Assembly (NCBI GenBank): GCA_963575745.1
Contig: CAUYUJ010019893.1
Location: 62,501 to 126,500 of the forward strand
Length of the DNA stretch: 64,000 bases
Origin: Prorocentrum cordatum
Taxonomy: Eukaryota > Sar > Dinophyceae > Prorocentrales > Prorocentraceae
Reading direction: 5' to 3'
Part shown: in pieces, positions 48,993-59,879 of the stretch
How positions within the stretch are numbered: position 1 is the stretch's first letter
Layout: every line of letters begins with the position of its first letter
Translations under genes and position numbers: made by a program
The notes under the pieces: model-generated
What the model was told of the DNA's origin: nothing
Databases searched by the model: none
Seen by the model: only the letters and a program-made list of their open reading frames with translations

Positions 48993-49489
48993 GGCTTCTC
49001 GCGTTTTCGAGCTTCCAACGGTCCAAGAGCGCCGACGAAGAGCCTCCATGGGGGTAACTGGCGTTCATTTTCCTAGTGTTTTTCCCGGAAAGGGCGTGGG
49101 CCCAGGGTTCTCTTTTAGTAGGTAAACCTGTCCCCCGGTGCCAACTTGAGGGAGGCCGGCGAATTTTTTCCCTGATAAATAACGAGGTCGAAGGAGGCCG
49201 GCGAATTAAAATTTGAGGATTTCTCGAGCGAAACGCTTGTTTTTGAAATCCCGATCGAGTAATCACAGGGTGCGGGGGCCACTTATTCGGTGTGAGGATG
49301 TCTCGGAGCGAAACGCTTGCTAGCAGAGTTTGCCGAGGATGTTCTCGAGCGAAACGCTGGTTTGGCAGAGCCGACCGCCGCGACGCGAAAAGCGAACCCG
49401 CGCGAAGGAATTTCGATGAGTGTCCGACTATTCTTGTTTTTATGTACCGATTTCCTGGAATTTGGCAGGATGTCTCGAGCGAAATGGCA
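48993..49489. other. Unassigned DNA with GAGCGAAACGCT repeats
   Basis: Four degenerate copies of GAGGATKTCTCGAGCGAAACGC at about 49214, 49294, 49334 and 49468. Also an AATCACAGGGTGCGG block (49261-49275) that recurs within the minisatellite at 49955. No gene. Confidence 0.55.
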
Positions 49490-50440
49490 CGACCCCACCC
49501 CCCAGCACGACCAACCCAGCACGACCACACCCCAGCCGACCAGACCCAGCACGACCCACCCCATGCAACGGAACCCCACCCCAGCACGACCATACCCCAG
49601 CACGACCACACCCCAGCACGACCAGACCCCAGCACGACCCTACCCCAGCAAGACCACACCCCAGCACGACCACACCCCAGCACGACCACACCACAGCACG
49701 ACCACACCCCAGCACGACCACGCCCCAGCACGACCACGCCCCAGCACGACCACGCCCCAGCACAACCACCCCCCAGCACGACCACCCCCCCAGCACGACC
49801 ACACCCCAGCACGACCAACCCCCAGCACGACCACACCCCAGCACGACCACTCCCCAGCACGACCACACCCCAGCACGACCCGACCCCAGCACGACCCTAC
49901 CCCAGCAAGACCACACCCCAGCACGACCACACCCCAGCACGACCCGATCGATAAATCACAGGGTGCGGAGCACCCCAGCACGAACCCACCCCAGCACGAC
50001 CCCACCCCAGCACGACCCCACCCCAGCACGACCACGCCCCAGCATGACCACACCCCAGCACGACCACACCCCAGCACGACCACTCCCCAGCACGACCCCA
50101 CCCCAGCACGACCCCACCCTAGCACGAACACACCCCAGCACGACCACACCCCAGCACGACCCCACCCCAGCACGATCACACCCCAGCACGACCCCACCCC
50201 AGCAAGACCACACCCCAGCACGACCGCACCCCAGCACGACCTTTCCACAGCACGACCACACCCCAGCACGACCACGCCCCAGCACGACCACGCCCCAGCA
50301 CGACCACGCCCCAGCACGACCACGCCCCAGCACGACCACGCCCCAGCACGAACACCCCCCCAGCACGACCACCCCCCAGCACGACCACCCCCCAGCACGA
50401 CCACACCCCAGCACGACCACTCCCCAGCACGACCACACCG
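49490..50440 (+). repeat. 16-bp CACGACCACACCCCAG minisatellite, ~59 units
   Basis: Nearly perfect 16-bp units, interrupted once at 49945-49975 by GATCGATAAATCACAGGGTG. A period of 16 leaves all phases open, giving false Thr/Pro/His-rich and Gly/Val/Trp-rich frames. Confidence 0.95.
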
Positions 50441-50466
50441 CCTTGGTTGAGTGGGTGCCTGTCGTC

Positions 50467-50610
50467 GTGGAATGTTTCGTGGGGTGTCTCGTGGAATGTT
50501 TCGCGGGGTGTCTCGTGTAATGTTTCGTGAGGTGTCTCGTGGAATGTTTCGTGAGGTGTCTCGTGGGCTGTTTCGTGAGGTGTCTCGTGGGATGTTTCGT
50601 GAGGTGTTGC
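50467..50610 (+). repeat. 24-bp GTGGAATGTTTCGTGAGGTG repeat, six units
   Basis: Six consecutive 24-bp units with one to three substitutions each, directly after the 16-bp block. Confidence 0.9.
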
Positions 50611-50624
50611 CCAGTTGGGTATCA

Positions 50625-50686
50625 TGAAAACGTGTCCATGCTCCACATGTCTATATCCCTTTCCGGGTTCGTGGGTCCATCATGTT
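50625..50686 (+). repeat. 62-bp direct repeat, right copy
   Basis: Identical to 48931-48992; closes the satellite block. Confidence 0.9.
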
Positions 50687-50779
50687 AAAGGGTTTCCGCG
50701 TCCTGGGCCTCGGAGGCCGCCGCCTCCGACCCCCCATGGGAGGACGGGGCGGCCGGGGAGATCCAAAATAGTCCAGGAG

Positions 50780-51658
50780 GGTCTCCAGAGGCTCCCAAGA
50801 CGGCTCAAGCGGGCCCCGAGTCGCCGAAAGACCGCTCCAGGACGCCCAAGATAGGCCCAAGACGGCCCGAGAGGCCCCCCAAGGCACTCCACGACGCTTC
50901 AAGACGCCTCTCCAGAGCGTTTCAAGAGGCCGAGATCGTCAATTTTACTAAGGTTTTCGAACGATTTTGGCCTTCCAGCCTTTTCGGCTGTCCGACGTTC
51001 CAAGATGGCTCAATAGGCCCCCAAGAGCGCCCCAAGACGGCCCAAGAGGGCCCCAAGACGGCCCCAGAGTCGCCCAAGACAGCCCAACAGAGCCCCAAGA
51101 CGGCCCCAAGATGCGCCCAAGAGGGGGACCACGGCTCCAAAGTTCGACCCTCCCGCTTGAAGAGTGCCCCAGGAGGCCCCAAGCAGCCCCCAAGAGGCCC
51201 CAGGAGGCCCCCAAGAGGCACCCAGGAGGCCCAAACGAGGCCTAAAGAGGCCACAAAACAGCCCCGAGGAGGCCCCACAACGGTCCCAAAACGGCTACCG
51301 AGAAGCTGCGAAATTGCCTTCTCGACGTCTCCGACAGGCCAACCACGAGATCCAAGCCAACACCCATGAGGCCTCTGACCCACCACCCAGGGCACGGTGG
51401 CGGGAGCAGTGACAGCACTTGTGCACAGCATGTTCTGGCGGGAGCCTTCCGGAACACGCTGCAGGAGGAGGAGGAAGATCAGGAGGAGAGAGAGCTGGAG
51501 TGGGAGGAGGAGGAGGGGGACGAGGAGGAGGAAGAGGCCTCCCAGACAGCTCCAAGATAGCCGAAGAGGCTTCCAAGAGGACCCTGGGCGGCCCACGAGG
51601 GCCCCAAGGCGGTGCCTGAGGCGCCAAAGACGGCCCGAGAGGGCCCCAAGAGAGGCCC
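50780..51658 (-). repeat. CTTGGGG-rich dispersed repeat, reverse orientation
   Basis: CCAAGACGGCCCAAGAGGCC-type units, the complement of the 2100-3010 family. The AT-rich core (50935-51005) contains CCTTTTCGGC, complementary to GCCGAAAAGG at 8713. A GAG/GGA tract (51465-51540) interrupts it. It abuts the spliced leader at 51659. Confidence 0.75.
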
Positions 51659-51680
51659 TCCGTAGCCATTTTGGCTCAAG
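51659..51680 (+). other. Complete genomic spliced-leader sequence
   Basis: All 22 bases of the dinoflagellate leader, with T at the variable first position: TCCGTAGCCA then TTTTGGCTCAAG. It is followed directly by GAATTTACAAG with no GT donor, so it is a copied mRNA 5' end and not an SL RNA gene. In copy A of the locus the same GAATTTACAAG follows an acceptor AG. Confidence 0.95.
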
Positions 51681-51816
51681 GAATTTACAAGCTCAAGGTC
51701 GTTTGAGCTCAGGTGTTGGTTCTATCAGGGCCTGTTCCCACCTTCTCAGGAGCAGGGCGTGGACAGTTTTGCCGCTGCGCCTTCGCGACTGCCACCGCGA
51801 ACCTGGCCAGGTTGCG

Positions 51817-54332
51817 ATGAAGTCGTTCAGCAATCTGCGAGGACCACGCATCTGGTCAAAAGAGAAGCGGCGCATACATCCGACAGAGGAAAGCCAGAAT
51901 GGATCACAGGAAACGCTGTCGACTTGCCCGGCAGAATCTGGCGTATCCTCTGACGGCCATTGCCAGCACGATGAGCGGAAGAGCGCGGCTAGCGAGACAT
52001 GAGTTATACCCAGAGCTTTGGCCCGACATCCTAGCACCGGCAGCAAGGACAGCACGGGGAGCCGGAGACCCGCGGCACAAATGATAATGAATCACATGAA
52101 GTCCGTACGGGAGACTTTGCCGACGTTGAAGCCGGGCATGGTCGTGACCACAAAGAGTGCACGGGTCAACATGTTGGTCGTTCGTAACCCCAAGGAGTGG
52201 TCAGAGGGGGACGTGGACGGCGGCGTGGGCAAACCTGGGATAATATTTGCCATCGATGTAGTCGCAGGGGATTGCACGGTTTATTGGTACGAGTCTGGGC
52301 AGGTCAACAACTGCAGCATCGGCAGAAAGGGCGTGCTCTGCAAGCCGTGCGGCGCCATCCCGGGGTCGCTTGGAGGGGACGACGGATTGGCGAACGTGGG
52401 CATGGTTCACTCCGCCATGGAGGCAATGAGGACTCTGCTCGGGGGCCGCGCTAAGAGAGGACACCAGACGGAAACACCAGTCGAGCCGTTTACTCGACAC
52501 ATCTCGCCGTTTGGCCGGAAGATCTCGTACACGCAGTACGTGGAGAAGACGCAGACGGCAATCATATTCGATTGGGACGACACGCTGTTCCCAACCACAT
52601 ACGTCAAGCACGATCTGGGCCTCTCCATCAATCATAGTCTGAAGGACCAGGCGCTCAGTCCCGGGAAGATGGTACGTGTCCGGACCGCTCTAGCGAGAGC
52701 CGCGTGCGCCGCCGGACGGCTCCTCCGGTTGGCGGACGAGCGCGGGAAGGTCGTCATTGTGACTTTGGCCAGGAGTCCGTGGGTCACCGATTCCTGCAGG
52801 AATTTCTACCCTGGGATGGGCGAGCTCATCAAGAAGCTCGGTATCCAGATTGTGTACGCGCGGGATAGCGAGCAGATTGAGCACAACAAGGTGACTTCGA
52901 TGGCCGAGGATCAATTCGAGACGTTCTGGGCCGAGACGAAGGTTAGATCGGGTCAATATGGCACACGCGACCAGGGCAATCTAGGTGAAACAATATCAAG
53001 CAATTCTGTTGGGGGATCTCCGAGTTGTATGTGGGCATTCCCACAGTCTCCGGAAAATCTCTGAGATCTGAAATATCCAAGGAAATCTCTCGAAAATCTG
53101 AGGGCTACAAATCCCTGGGAAATTATATGAAAATCCCCGCGGGGCTGGAATCTCCTGAAATTCTCCAGGGAATTCTCCGGAAAGTCTCCGGCGTGCAGAA
53201 ATCTCGGGAAGAACTCCGGCAAATCCATGGCAAATCTTAGGCGTACATAAATCTCCAGAACATCGATTGAAGTTGTACGGAAAAATGTCTGGCGAAGATT
53301 TCGTTGGGGATGTCTACGGCGCCAAGATTGTTTGGAGATTCGTTGGAAGATCTTAAGGCGCGAGGTTATTTGGGGATTCGCCAGAAGGTTTTTACGGTGC
53401 CACGATTTGTTTGAAATTTGCGGGGAGATTTGATGGAGATCGGAGATTCGCTGGAAGATTTGTTTGAGATTCCAGGGCGGTCGTGTTTGCCATCATCGAT
53501 CCAGTCTGAAACGCAGGGCAGGGCCATCTCCAAGGTTCTGAGCGACTTTTATTCCCAGTACGAGGGGCAGTCCTGGAAGAACATCCTATCCGTGGAGGGC
53601 TCACACTTTGAGCGGTACGGCACGATGGCCGCGACGATGCAGTATGCTGCAGTCCAGGGCCTGGCTAACGAGGAAAACGGAAGAAAGAAAGACCGCATAG
53701 ACATACATGTTCGAAGGTCCCTGCGGACCTCCGAAGGTGTGTTGGTTTTTGCAGGGTTTCTTCCTCCAGGAGATCTGCCTGGGCAGTCTGCAGGCGACGG
53801 CGAGGGCGTGCGAAGGCTCGAAGGGGTCCACGCGGTCGTCGCTGTCTGTGTCGAGCGTGAAGAGCCTTGAGAGCAGGGGCAGTGGGAGGCGAATGTCGTG
53901 GGAGGGAACCGTCGGCGGCTACCAGGTCAAGGTCAGGACGAAGACCTTCAGGATGCTGGGCGATCCGACGGAAGAGGAGCTCATCCCGAAGAAGAAAACC
54001 CGGCACAAGCACAAGCACAACTTTTCGAGGGGCCACGCGGATTTTTTGGTTCGTCGTTGGCCCCTTTAGCGGCGCCTCCGGCGCCGCCCCTGGCGCGGTC
54101 CGCGCGCCACGGAGGGGAGTCCAGCGCCGATCCAAGAAGTACCTGCGGACCTCCGAAAGTTGATGCTCGTGCCGTTATTTCTGCTTCTGTCATCGTGCAG
54201 ATGAGTTTGATGTTTCGGTGGCTCCCTCTGATGGTGGAGCTTGACGAAGGCTTCGACGTCAATCTCAACAGCCTCGACGGCGAGGCGGCGTTCGATAAGG
54301 TCGAGAGCACGCTGTTCGGTCTCAAGGACTGA
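51817..54332 (+). pseudogene. MIB/HERC2-like plus HAD-phosphatase-like gene, copy B (nonsense)
   Basis: Same exon plan as copy A: ATG 51817, exon 1 to 52941, intron 52942-53516, exon 2 from 53517, exon 3 to ~53982, exon 4 54201-54332. Copy B keeps CAG (52873-52875) where copy A has a stop, and reads DWDDTLF where copy A has DWDDTMF. It carries its own TGA at 52000-52002 (ACA TGA GTT against ACA GGA GTT in copy A), about 61 codons into the protein. A start after this stop would still include both the MIB/HERC2-like and HAD parts, so partial function cannot be excluded. The leader lies 136 bp upstream of ATG 51817. Confidence 0.7.
54037..54148. mobile_element. Introner-like element in the HAD-like gene, copy B
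   Basis: Identical to 13774-13885. Lies between exons 3 and 4. Confidence 0.6.
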
Positions 54333-55212
54333 GGAAGCGTGTTGTGTGTATCAGCAACGTGTGGGCCCCTACCAGCAGGCAAATTCAATACGTCTTTGTT
54401 AGAATAGTCTGCTGCACTGCGCGAAATGTGCCTCGGTTCCGAAACCCATAGTTGTGGGTGCTCACTAAATGGGAGGTTCTCGTTGGTTGCCGTCATACAA
54501 AGGTTAAGTTGTGGAGTGTTCCCGGGTTGCCCGGCCGGTGCAGGGGGGCATGGTTGTGGTAAGATCGAGTGTTGTTCGAAGGTCCCGCGCGTCGAGACAC
54601 CCTCGAAACTTCAAGCTGAGCAGGCCCGTTTCGCTTAAGACAGCGTTCCAAGTCCTCGCAATTCTGATCAACTGCTGAGGAGGAGTGCGAAGAGGAGGAG
54701 GAAGAGGAGGAGGAGAAGGGGGAATGAGGGGGAGGAGGAGGAACGTAGGAGAATGATGATGATGAGGAGGAGGAGGAATAGGAGGATAAATCATAGTGCT
54801 CGCAGTCAGACAAGTACTTGTGTTGTCGATGCTTTCCATGCAATCCTCGTCGCCAAGGCTAGACTAGACTCGGCTCGATCGTGACTTGTGATACCGGCTG
54901 GTGTTCTGCCGGCGAAGTGTGTTCACAGGCCTGTTCGCGCCCAAAGTGCGGGGATGTCTCGAATGGCCGGTTTGGGAGGTGGGCGTGTGTGTTATCAGAA
55001 TTACATGGTCCTCGCTGCCCACTTTGCGTTCTTTGAGGCTGTTCTGGACCCCTCCAGGGCTTTCCTTGGCTGGCGGGGGGGGGGGCAGGGCACCTGAGCC
55101 CGGGTGCCTGGGTCGCCAGGGGCAGCCCCGGGCGACCCCGGCAGACCCCACGGCGGTGCCAGGGACGTGCCAGGGAGGGATTGCCTTCAAAAGAGCTCGG
55201 TGCATGCCCCAC
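54333..55212. other. 3' flank of HAD-like copy B
   Basis: Identical to 14070-14950. GGA/GATGAT tract at 54676-54783. No gene. Confidence 0.5.
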
Positions 55213-55693
55213 AGAGGCTCTGGCCCGTTTCACCTCAGACATCCTCGGAACCTTGGGTTCCAGGATGCCTTGACTTGAGATGTTCTGGCCCGTTTCACCT
55301 GAGACATCTTCACAACTCTGTCTTTCAAGATGTCATTGTTGAGGTGCTCATGCCTGTGTCGCCTGAGACATCCTCGGACTGCCTCGGAACCCTTTCGAGA
55401 TGCCCTGACGTGAGGTGCTCTGGCCAGTTTAGCCTGAGATGCCCTCACGACTCTGCGTTTCACGATGGAGGCATCTTCGGAATCCCTTCGAGATGCCCTG
55501 ACTTCTGTCAGGTGCTCTAGCCCATTCATTCCGCTTGAGACATCATCCCAGCTCTTGGTTCCAAGATGCGGTTCTCGAGGTGCTCAGGCCCGTTTCGCCT
55601 GAGACATCCTCGGAACCCCGGGCTCCGAAATGCCCTGACTTGGGACACTCTGACCCGTTTCGCCTGACACATCTTGGGGTCCTCGGATCTATG
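55213..55693 (+). repeat. ~66-bp tandem repeat, seven units, copy B
   Basis: Identical to 14950-15430. Confidence 0.8.
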
Positions 55694-56006
55694 GGTCCGA
55701 TCGTCAGGGCCGCGCGATTCGGGGGATGCCAGCCCGGCTTCAGGCGCAAAGGGGGCCTGGTGGTTTTTAAGCGTGATCTTTTTCAGCTCCAGACTGGATG
55801 ATTCGGCGGGCTTTCGGCCCTCCGAGGGTTTCATGCGTCTCTCTCTCTCTCTCGCTCTCTCTTCTGTGTGTTTTCGTTCGTAGCGCATTCCTCTTCCTCC
55901 TCATCCTTCTCCGTCTTCCTCCTCATCCTGTTCCCGATCATCCTCCTCTTCCTCCTCCTCCTCCTCCTCCTCGTCCCCCTCCGCCTCCTCCCCCTCTCCC
56001 CCTTTT

Positions 56007-56319
56007 CTGAAGGAATGCCAGAACTTTGGGAAAACCATTCTGGAAAAACCAAAAAAACCAAAGAAACCTAAGTGGTGGAGACGGAAAGTTTAGGAAACCC
56101 ATTGGAAAAAACAAAAAAAACAAAGATTCCACAGAGAGTGCGGGGAACACCCGTCCGAAGGGACACGTCCAAAGGGAATCCCCGCACTCTCTGTGGAATC
56201 TTTGTTTTTTTTTGTTTTTTTGGTTTTTCCAATGGGTTTCCTAAAGTTTTCGTTTCCAGCACTTAGGTTTCTTTGGTTTTTTCCAATGGTTTTCCCAAAG
56301 TTGTTGCAGTCCTTCAGAA
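56007..56319. repeat. Long foldback, copy B
   Basis: Same as 15744-16060 with several small indels in the A/T runs. The inner arm ends read GAGAGTGCGGGG and CCCCGCACTCTCTGTGG, so pairing here is slightly better than in copy A. Confidence 0.8.
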
Positions 56320-56419
56320 GGGGGGGATGGGGGAGGAGGGGGAGGAGGAAGAGGATGGAGAGGAGTCGCAGGGAGGAGGTCGCGGGAGGGGTTCGTACCT
56401 GCGGCGCTGAACCCTCCCT

Positions 56420-58060
56420 CTGTGATGCATTCCCACGGAATCCTGTTGAGAGGCCTTCCATGAGAATCCCTTTGGGGTGCTTTCCAAAGGAATCCTGGTG
56501 TGAGGCTTTCCAATTGGATCCCTCTGTTGTGCTTTCCAATGGAATCCTGTTGGGAGGCTTTCCAATGGAATCCCTTTGTGATGATTTCCAAAGGGTTCCT
56601 GTTGTGAGGATTTCCAAAGGGTTCCTGTTGTGATGGTTTCCAATGGGTTCCTGTTGTGAGGATTTGTGTTCCAGCGCCATCCTCCCAACGGTAGCAGTTT
56701 GGATTGCGGCTTTCCAATAGAATCCCTCTGTTGCGCTTTCCAAAGAAACCATGTTGGGAGGCTTTCCAATGGAACACCTTTGTTGTGCTTTCCAAAGGAT
56801 TCCGATTGTGAGGCGTTCCAGTAGAAATTTTTCGCTCGATTTTTGTGTTGCAAAACAATGGTTATTTATTTCTGTTTGTTGATTTTTATTGGTGGGTTAA
56901 TCTTGGTTGTGTGTTTTCTTGCGTTTGTTGTGCTTTTTGTTTGTTCGTTATCTTTTCTTCCTACTGTGTGCTTTCCTGGCTTTGTGTGTTTAATTCTTTT
57001 GTGTTTTGTTGCTCTTGCATGTTTGTTATGTCTGGCTGGTTTTTATGTGTGTTTATTGGGTTGTTACTATGTTTGTGTTTCTTTGTTGTCTTGTATTCCT
57101 TCTGTGCTTTGTTCCTTATGATGTTCTCCTCTCTGCTTTTTGTTTTGTGTTCGTATTGTGTTTATGGATTTTGTCTTGGAGGTGTTTATATCTGTTGTGT
57201 GTTTTGTGTCTATTCTCTTGCGTGCCTTGCGATTTCTGTAGTGTGAGTCCGAATGTGAGGCTTTCCTATAGGAAACAATCTGTTGTGCGCTTCTTTTATT
57301 TTTTTATTTCATTTTTTTTTGTTTCCCAAAGGAATCCTGTTGAGAGGCTGTCCAATGGAACTCCTTTGTGGTGCTTTTCAAAGGGTTCCTGATGTGAGGC
57401 TTTCAAATGGAATCCCTTTGTTGCGCTTTTCAAAAGATTCCAATTGTGAGGCTTTCCCATGGAATCCCTTTTGTGTAGTTTTCCAAAGGATTTCCTTTGT
57501 GACGCTTTCCAATTGAAGCCCTTTGTAGCATTTTCCGAAGGGTTCTTGCTGTCAGGCTTTCCACTAGAATCCCTTTGGGGTGCTTTCCAAAGGGTTCCTG
57601 TTGTGAGGCCTTCCAACAGACTCCCTTCGGGGTGCTTCCCAAAGGAATCATATTGTGAAGCTTTCCAATGTAATCCGATTGTGAGGCTTTCCCATAGAGT
57701 ACCTCTGTTGGGCTTGCCAAAGGAATCCTGTTGAGAGGCTTTCCAATGGTACCATTGTGGGGCTTTCCAAACGAATCCTGCTGAGAGGCTTTCCAATAGA
57801 ATCCTTCTGTGGCGCTTTCCAAAAGATTCCGATTGTGAGGCGTTCCAATAGAATCCCTCTGTGGTGCTTTCCAAAGGAATCCTGTTGAGATGCTTTCAAA
57901 TGGAATCCTTTTGTAGCGCTTCCCAAATGAAGACCTGTTGAGAGGCTTTCCAATGGAACTCCTTTGTGGTGCCTTTCAAAGGGTTCCTGTTGAGAGGCTT
58001 TCACATGGAATCCCTTTGTGGTGCTTTCCAAAGGGTTCCTGTTGTGAAGGTTTCAAATGC
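56420..58060 (+). repeat. 26-bp minisatellite, copy B, interrupted
   Basis: Same units as 16160-17370, split by a low-GC insertion at 56826-57258. A second short non-matching T-rich patch lies at 57275-57325. Confidence 0.85.
56826..57258. other. T/G-rich low-GC insertion in copy B only
   Basis: About 430 bp of TTTTGTGTTTG-like text replace ~30 bp of minisatellite (copy A CAGTAGAATCGCTGTG...). Open frames are rich in Cys, Phe, Val and Leu and resemble no protein. Composition is unlike anything else in the window, so an insertion, a strand-biased expansion or an assembly error is possible. Confidence 0.7.
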
Positions 58061-58126
58061 TCTCGGCTAGGTGGGAGAAGGATCGGCGCAGGTTTGACGC
58101 AGGACAATGGAAACATGTAGAGAGAC

Positions 58127-58170
<44 letters not shown>

Positions 58171-58294
58171 GGAAACACATCGAGAAAAATAATGAGAGAG
58201 AGAGAGAGAGAGAGAAGGAGTCGTAGAGAGAGACTCGCATAGGTTTTCTTATTAAAAACAACACGCACAAAAACCACCAGGCCCCCTTTGCGCC

Positions 58295-59841
58295 TGGAGC
58301 CAGCCAGCCAGCCCACCCCAGGAACGCTCTTGGCGGGGCTGGGGTCGATACAATTCGGTTTTCTGTGGATCAGCGGCCTGTGCGAGCATGTGCGGACCGT
58401 GGCCTCCCTTGTCAGGGATTCTCGGGGGGCACATGTTCGTGACCCCGGTGTTACGCTTGAAGGTGATACTGAGGGAGGTCTTGCTGGGGTTGCCCCCGGT
58501 GCAGGAGAGAACCAGGGGCCAAGAGGCCGGCAACAGAACAAACGGGTGTTTTGATCCATTTGCCCCTTCACGACATGTATTGTTTCACTTGTCTCACCTT
58601 CTTGGCTGACGTACGGGGGCGGGGTAGGAGTTGGGGGACTCCCCCCATAGGGGAAAGGGGGGGGTGGAGTCAAAGCGAGTTCGCTAGACCACGCGCGCCC
58701 TAGATGGCGCGTTGGATGATTGCAGGCAGTCCCATCGCATAGTCATTCCGTATTTTTCCTAGGTCTCTCCAGCGTGAGACAAGATTTGGTTGTTCCTCAG
58801 CGGCATGGGCTCTATGAGCCGACAGCTGTCAATGCTGAGAGCACGACGCACGAGCGTGTACAGGGCGGCCAGCACCTGGTACCCCCTCGCATGGAGAAAA
58901 ACAAATAAAACACGACAAGTATTGTTTCACTTGTGTCACGTGCTTGGCTGACGTACGGCTGCGCCCAGGAGCCTGCGCACATGCCCGTACCTGCTCTTTG
59001 CGGCAGACTTGGTGCATAATGTTTGAATGCTGCCCATTCTGGGGAGTCACGGAGTCATGGTTTTGAAATGTTGCCCCTTCTGGGGGCTCGGCTGCCAGGT
59101 TGGTGATATGCTGACAATAAGGAGAGGAGAAAAGACCACCTAAAGCATGGTCCTCCTCATCCCGTCCAGTCCTTATAGAGCTGCACGGATCCGCAGCGTC
59201 GCTATGCTCAGGGGGAATACCCTCCTGCCGCCTTTTGTGACACACTTGGCGAGCCATGGCCACGATCTGTTTCCCGTGCAGCACTCAGCCCCCGAGGGCC
59301 TCTGCGTTGAGAAGTTCGTTTGCGTAGGAACAGATAAGATACAGTTTTTCTGGAAAACACTTTTCAAACACTTTTTAAACACTTAGGAATGAGGACGAAA
59401 AATCGATAACATCAACGGTCAGTCTAGTGGGGGGACGCTGCCCATCGGAGTAGGGGGGGGGGCCTCGTGAAGGGCATTGTTTGGGAGGATTGGGAAGCGG
59501 CCTCGTGAAGGACAGCATCAGGGGGGGCTCGGACGGGCCCACAGTTTGACCCTTTATTGTTCACGAGCGAGGGGGGGCAGCAGCACCGATAAGCCCGCAT
59601 CGGAGGCACGCGCGTGTATGGAATGCTTGTATGACCTGAATGAGGAATGATTGTATGGCCGTATGCTACGGGAAGATTGACTTATGAGGATTGCTTGTCT
59701 GGCCTTATGAGGAATGCTTGCGTGCTCATCCAGGTGTGAAGAGGAACGGTTGTATGTACTTGTGAGGAGTGGACGCGGGACGGTAGGGTGTATAGCCACA
59801 GTGACAAACGAAACCGAAAATATACAAGGGGGCCCAATCAA
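58295..59841. other. Intergenic, copy B
   Basis: Identical to 17596-19142, including the ~50-bp direct repeat. No gene. Confidence 0.45.
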
Positions 59842-59863
59842 TCCGTAACCGTTTTGGCTCAAC
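59842..59863 (+). other. Spliced-leader relic, copy B
   Basis: Identical to 19143-19164; 16 bp before ATG 59880. Confidence 0.75.
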
Positions 59864-59879
59864 ATATTTTCCTGGCAGC

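Larger units (their letters stand above)
55743..58294. mobile_element. Inverted-repeat-bounded composite element, copy B
   Basis: The 26-bp inverted ends are at 55743-55768 and 58269-58294. It is about 436 bp longer than copy A because of the low-GC insertion and AG expansion. Confidence 0.6.

Noticed and set aside
49292-50520. Thr/Pro/His-rich frames of up to 377 codons and Gly/Val/Trp-rich antisense frames
   Set aside because: Translations of the 16-bp minisatellite.
49490-50610. Regular short repeats as a CRISPR array
   Set aside because: Units are contiguous with no unique spacers, and the genome is eukaryotic.
48931-50686. LTR retrotransposon bracketed by 62-bp repeats
   Set aside because: No gag, pol or primer-binding site inside; the interior is only satellite.
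51659-51680. Spliced-leader RNA gene
   Set aside because: No GT donor or SL RNA intron follows the leader; it continues straight into coding-locus sequence.
56843-57392. Small membrane protein in the low-GC insertion
   Set aside because: Hydrophobic Cys/Phe/Val text follows directly from T/G-rich composition; absent from copy A; all phases look alike.
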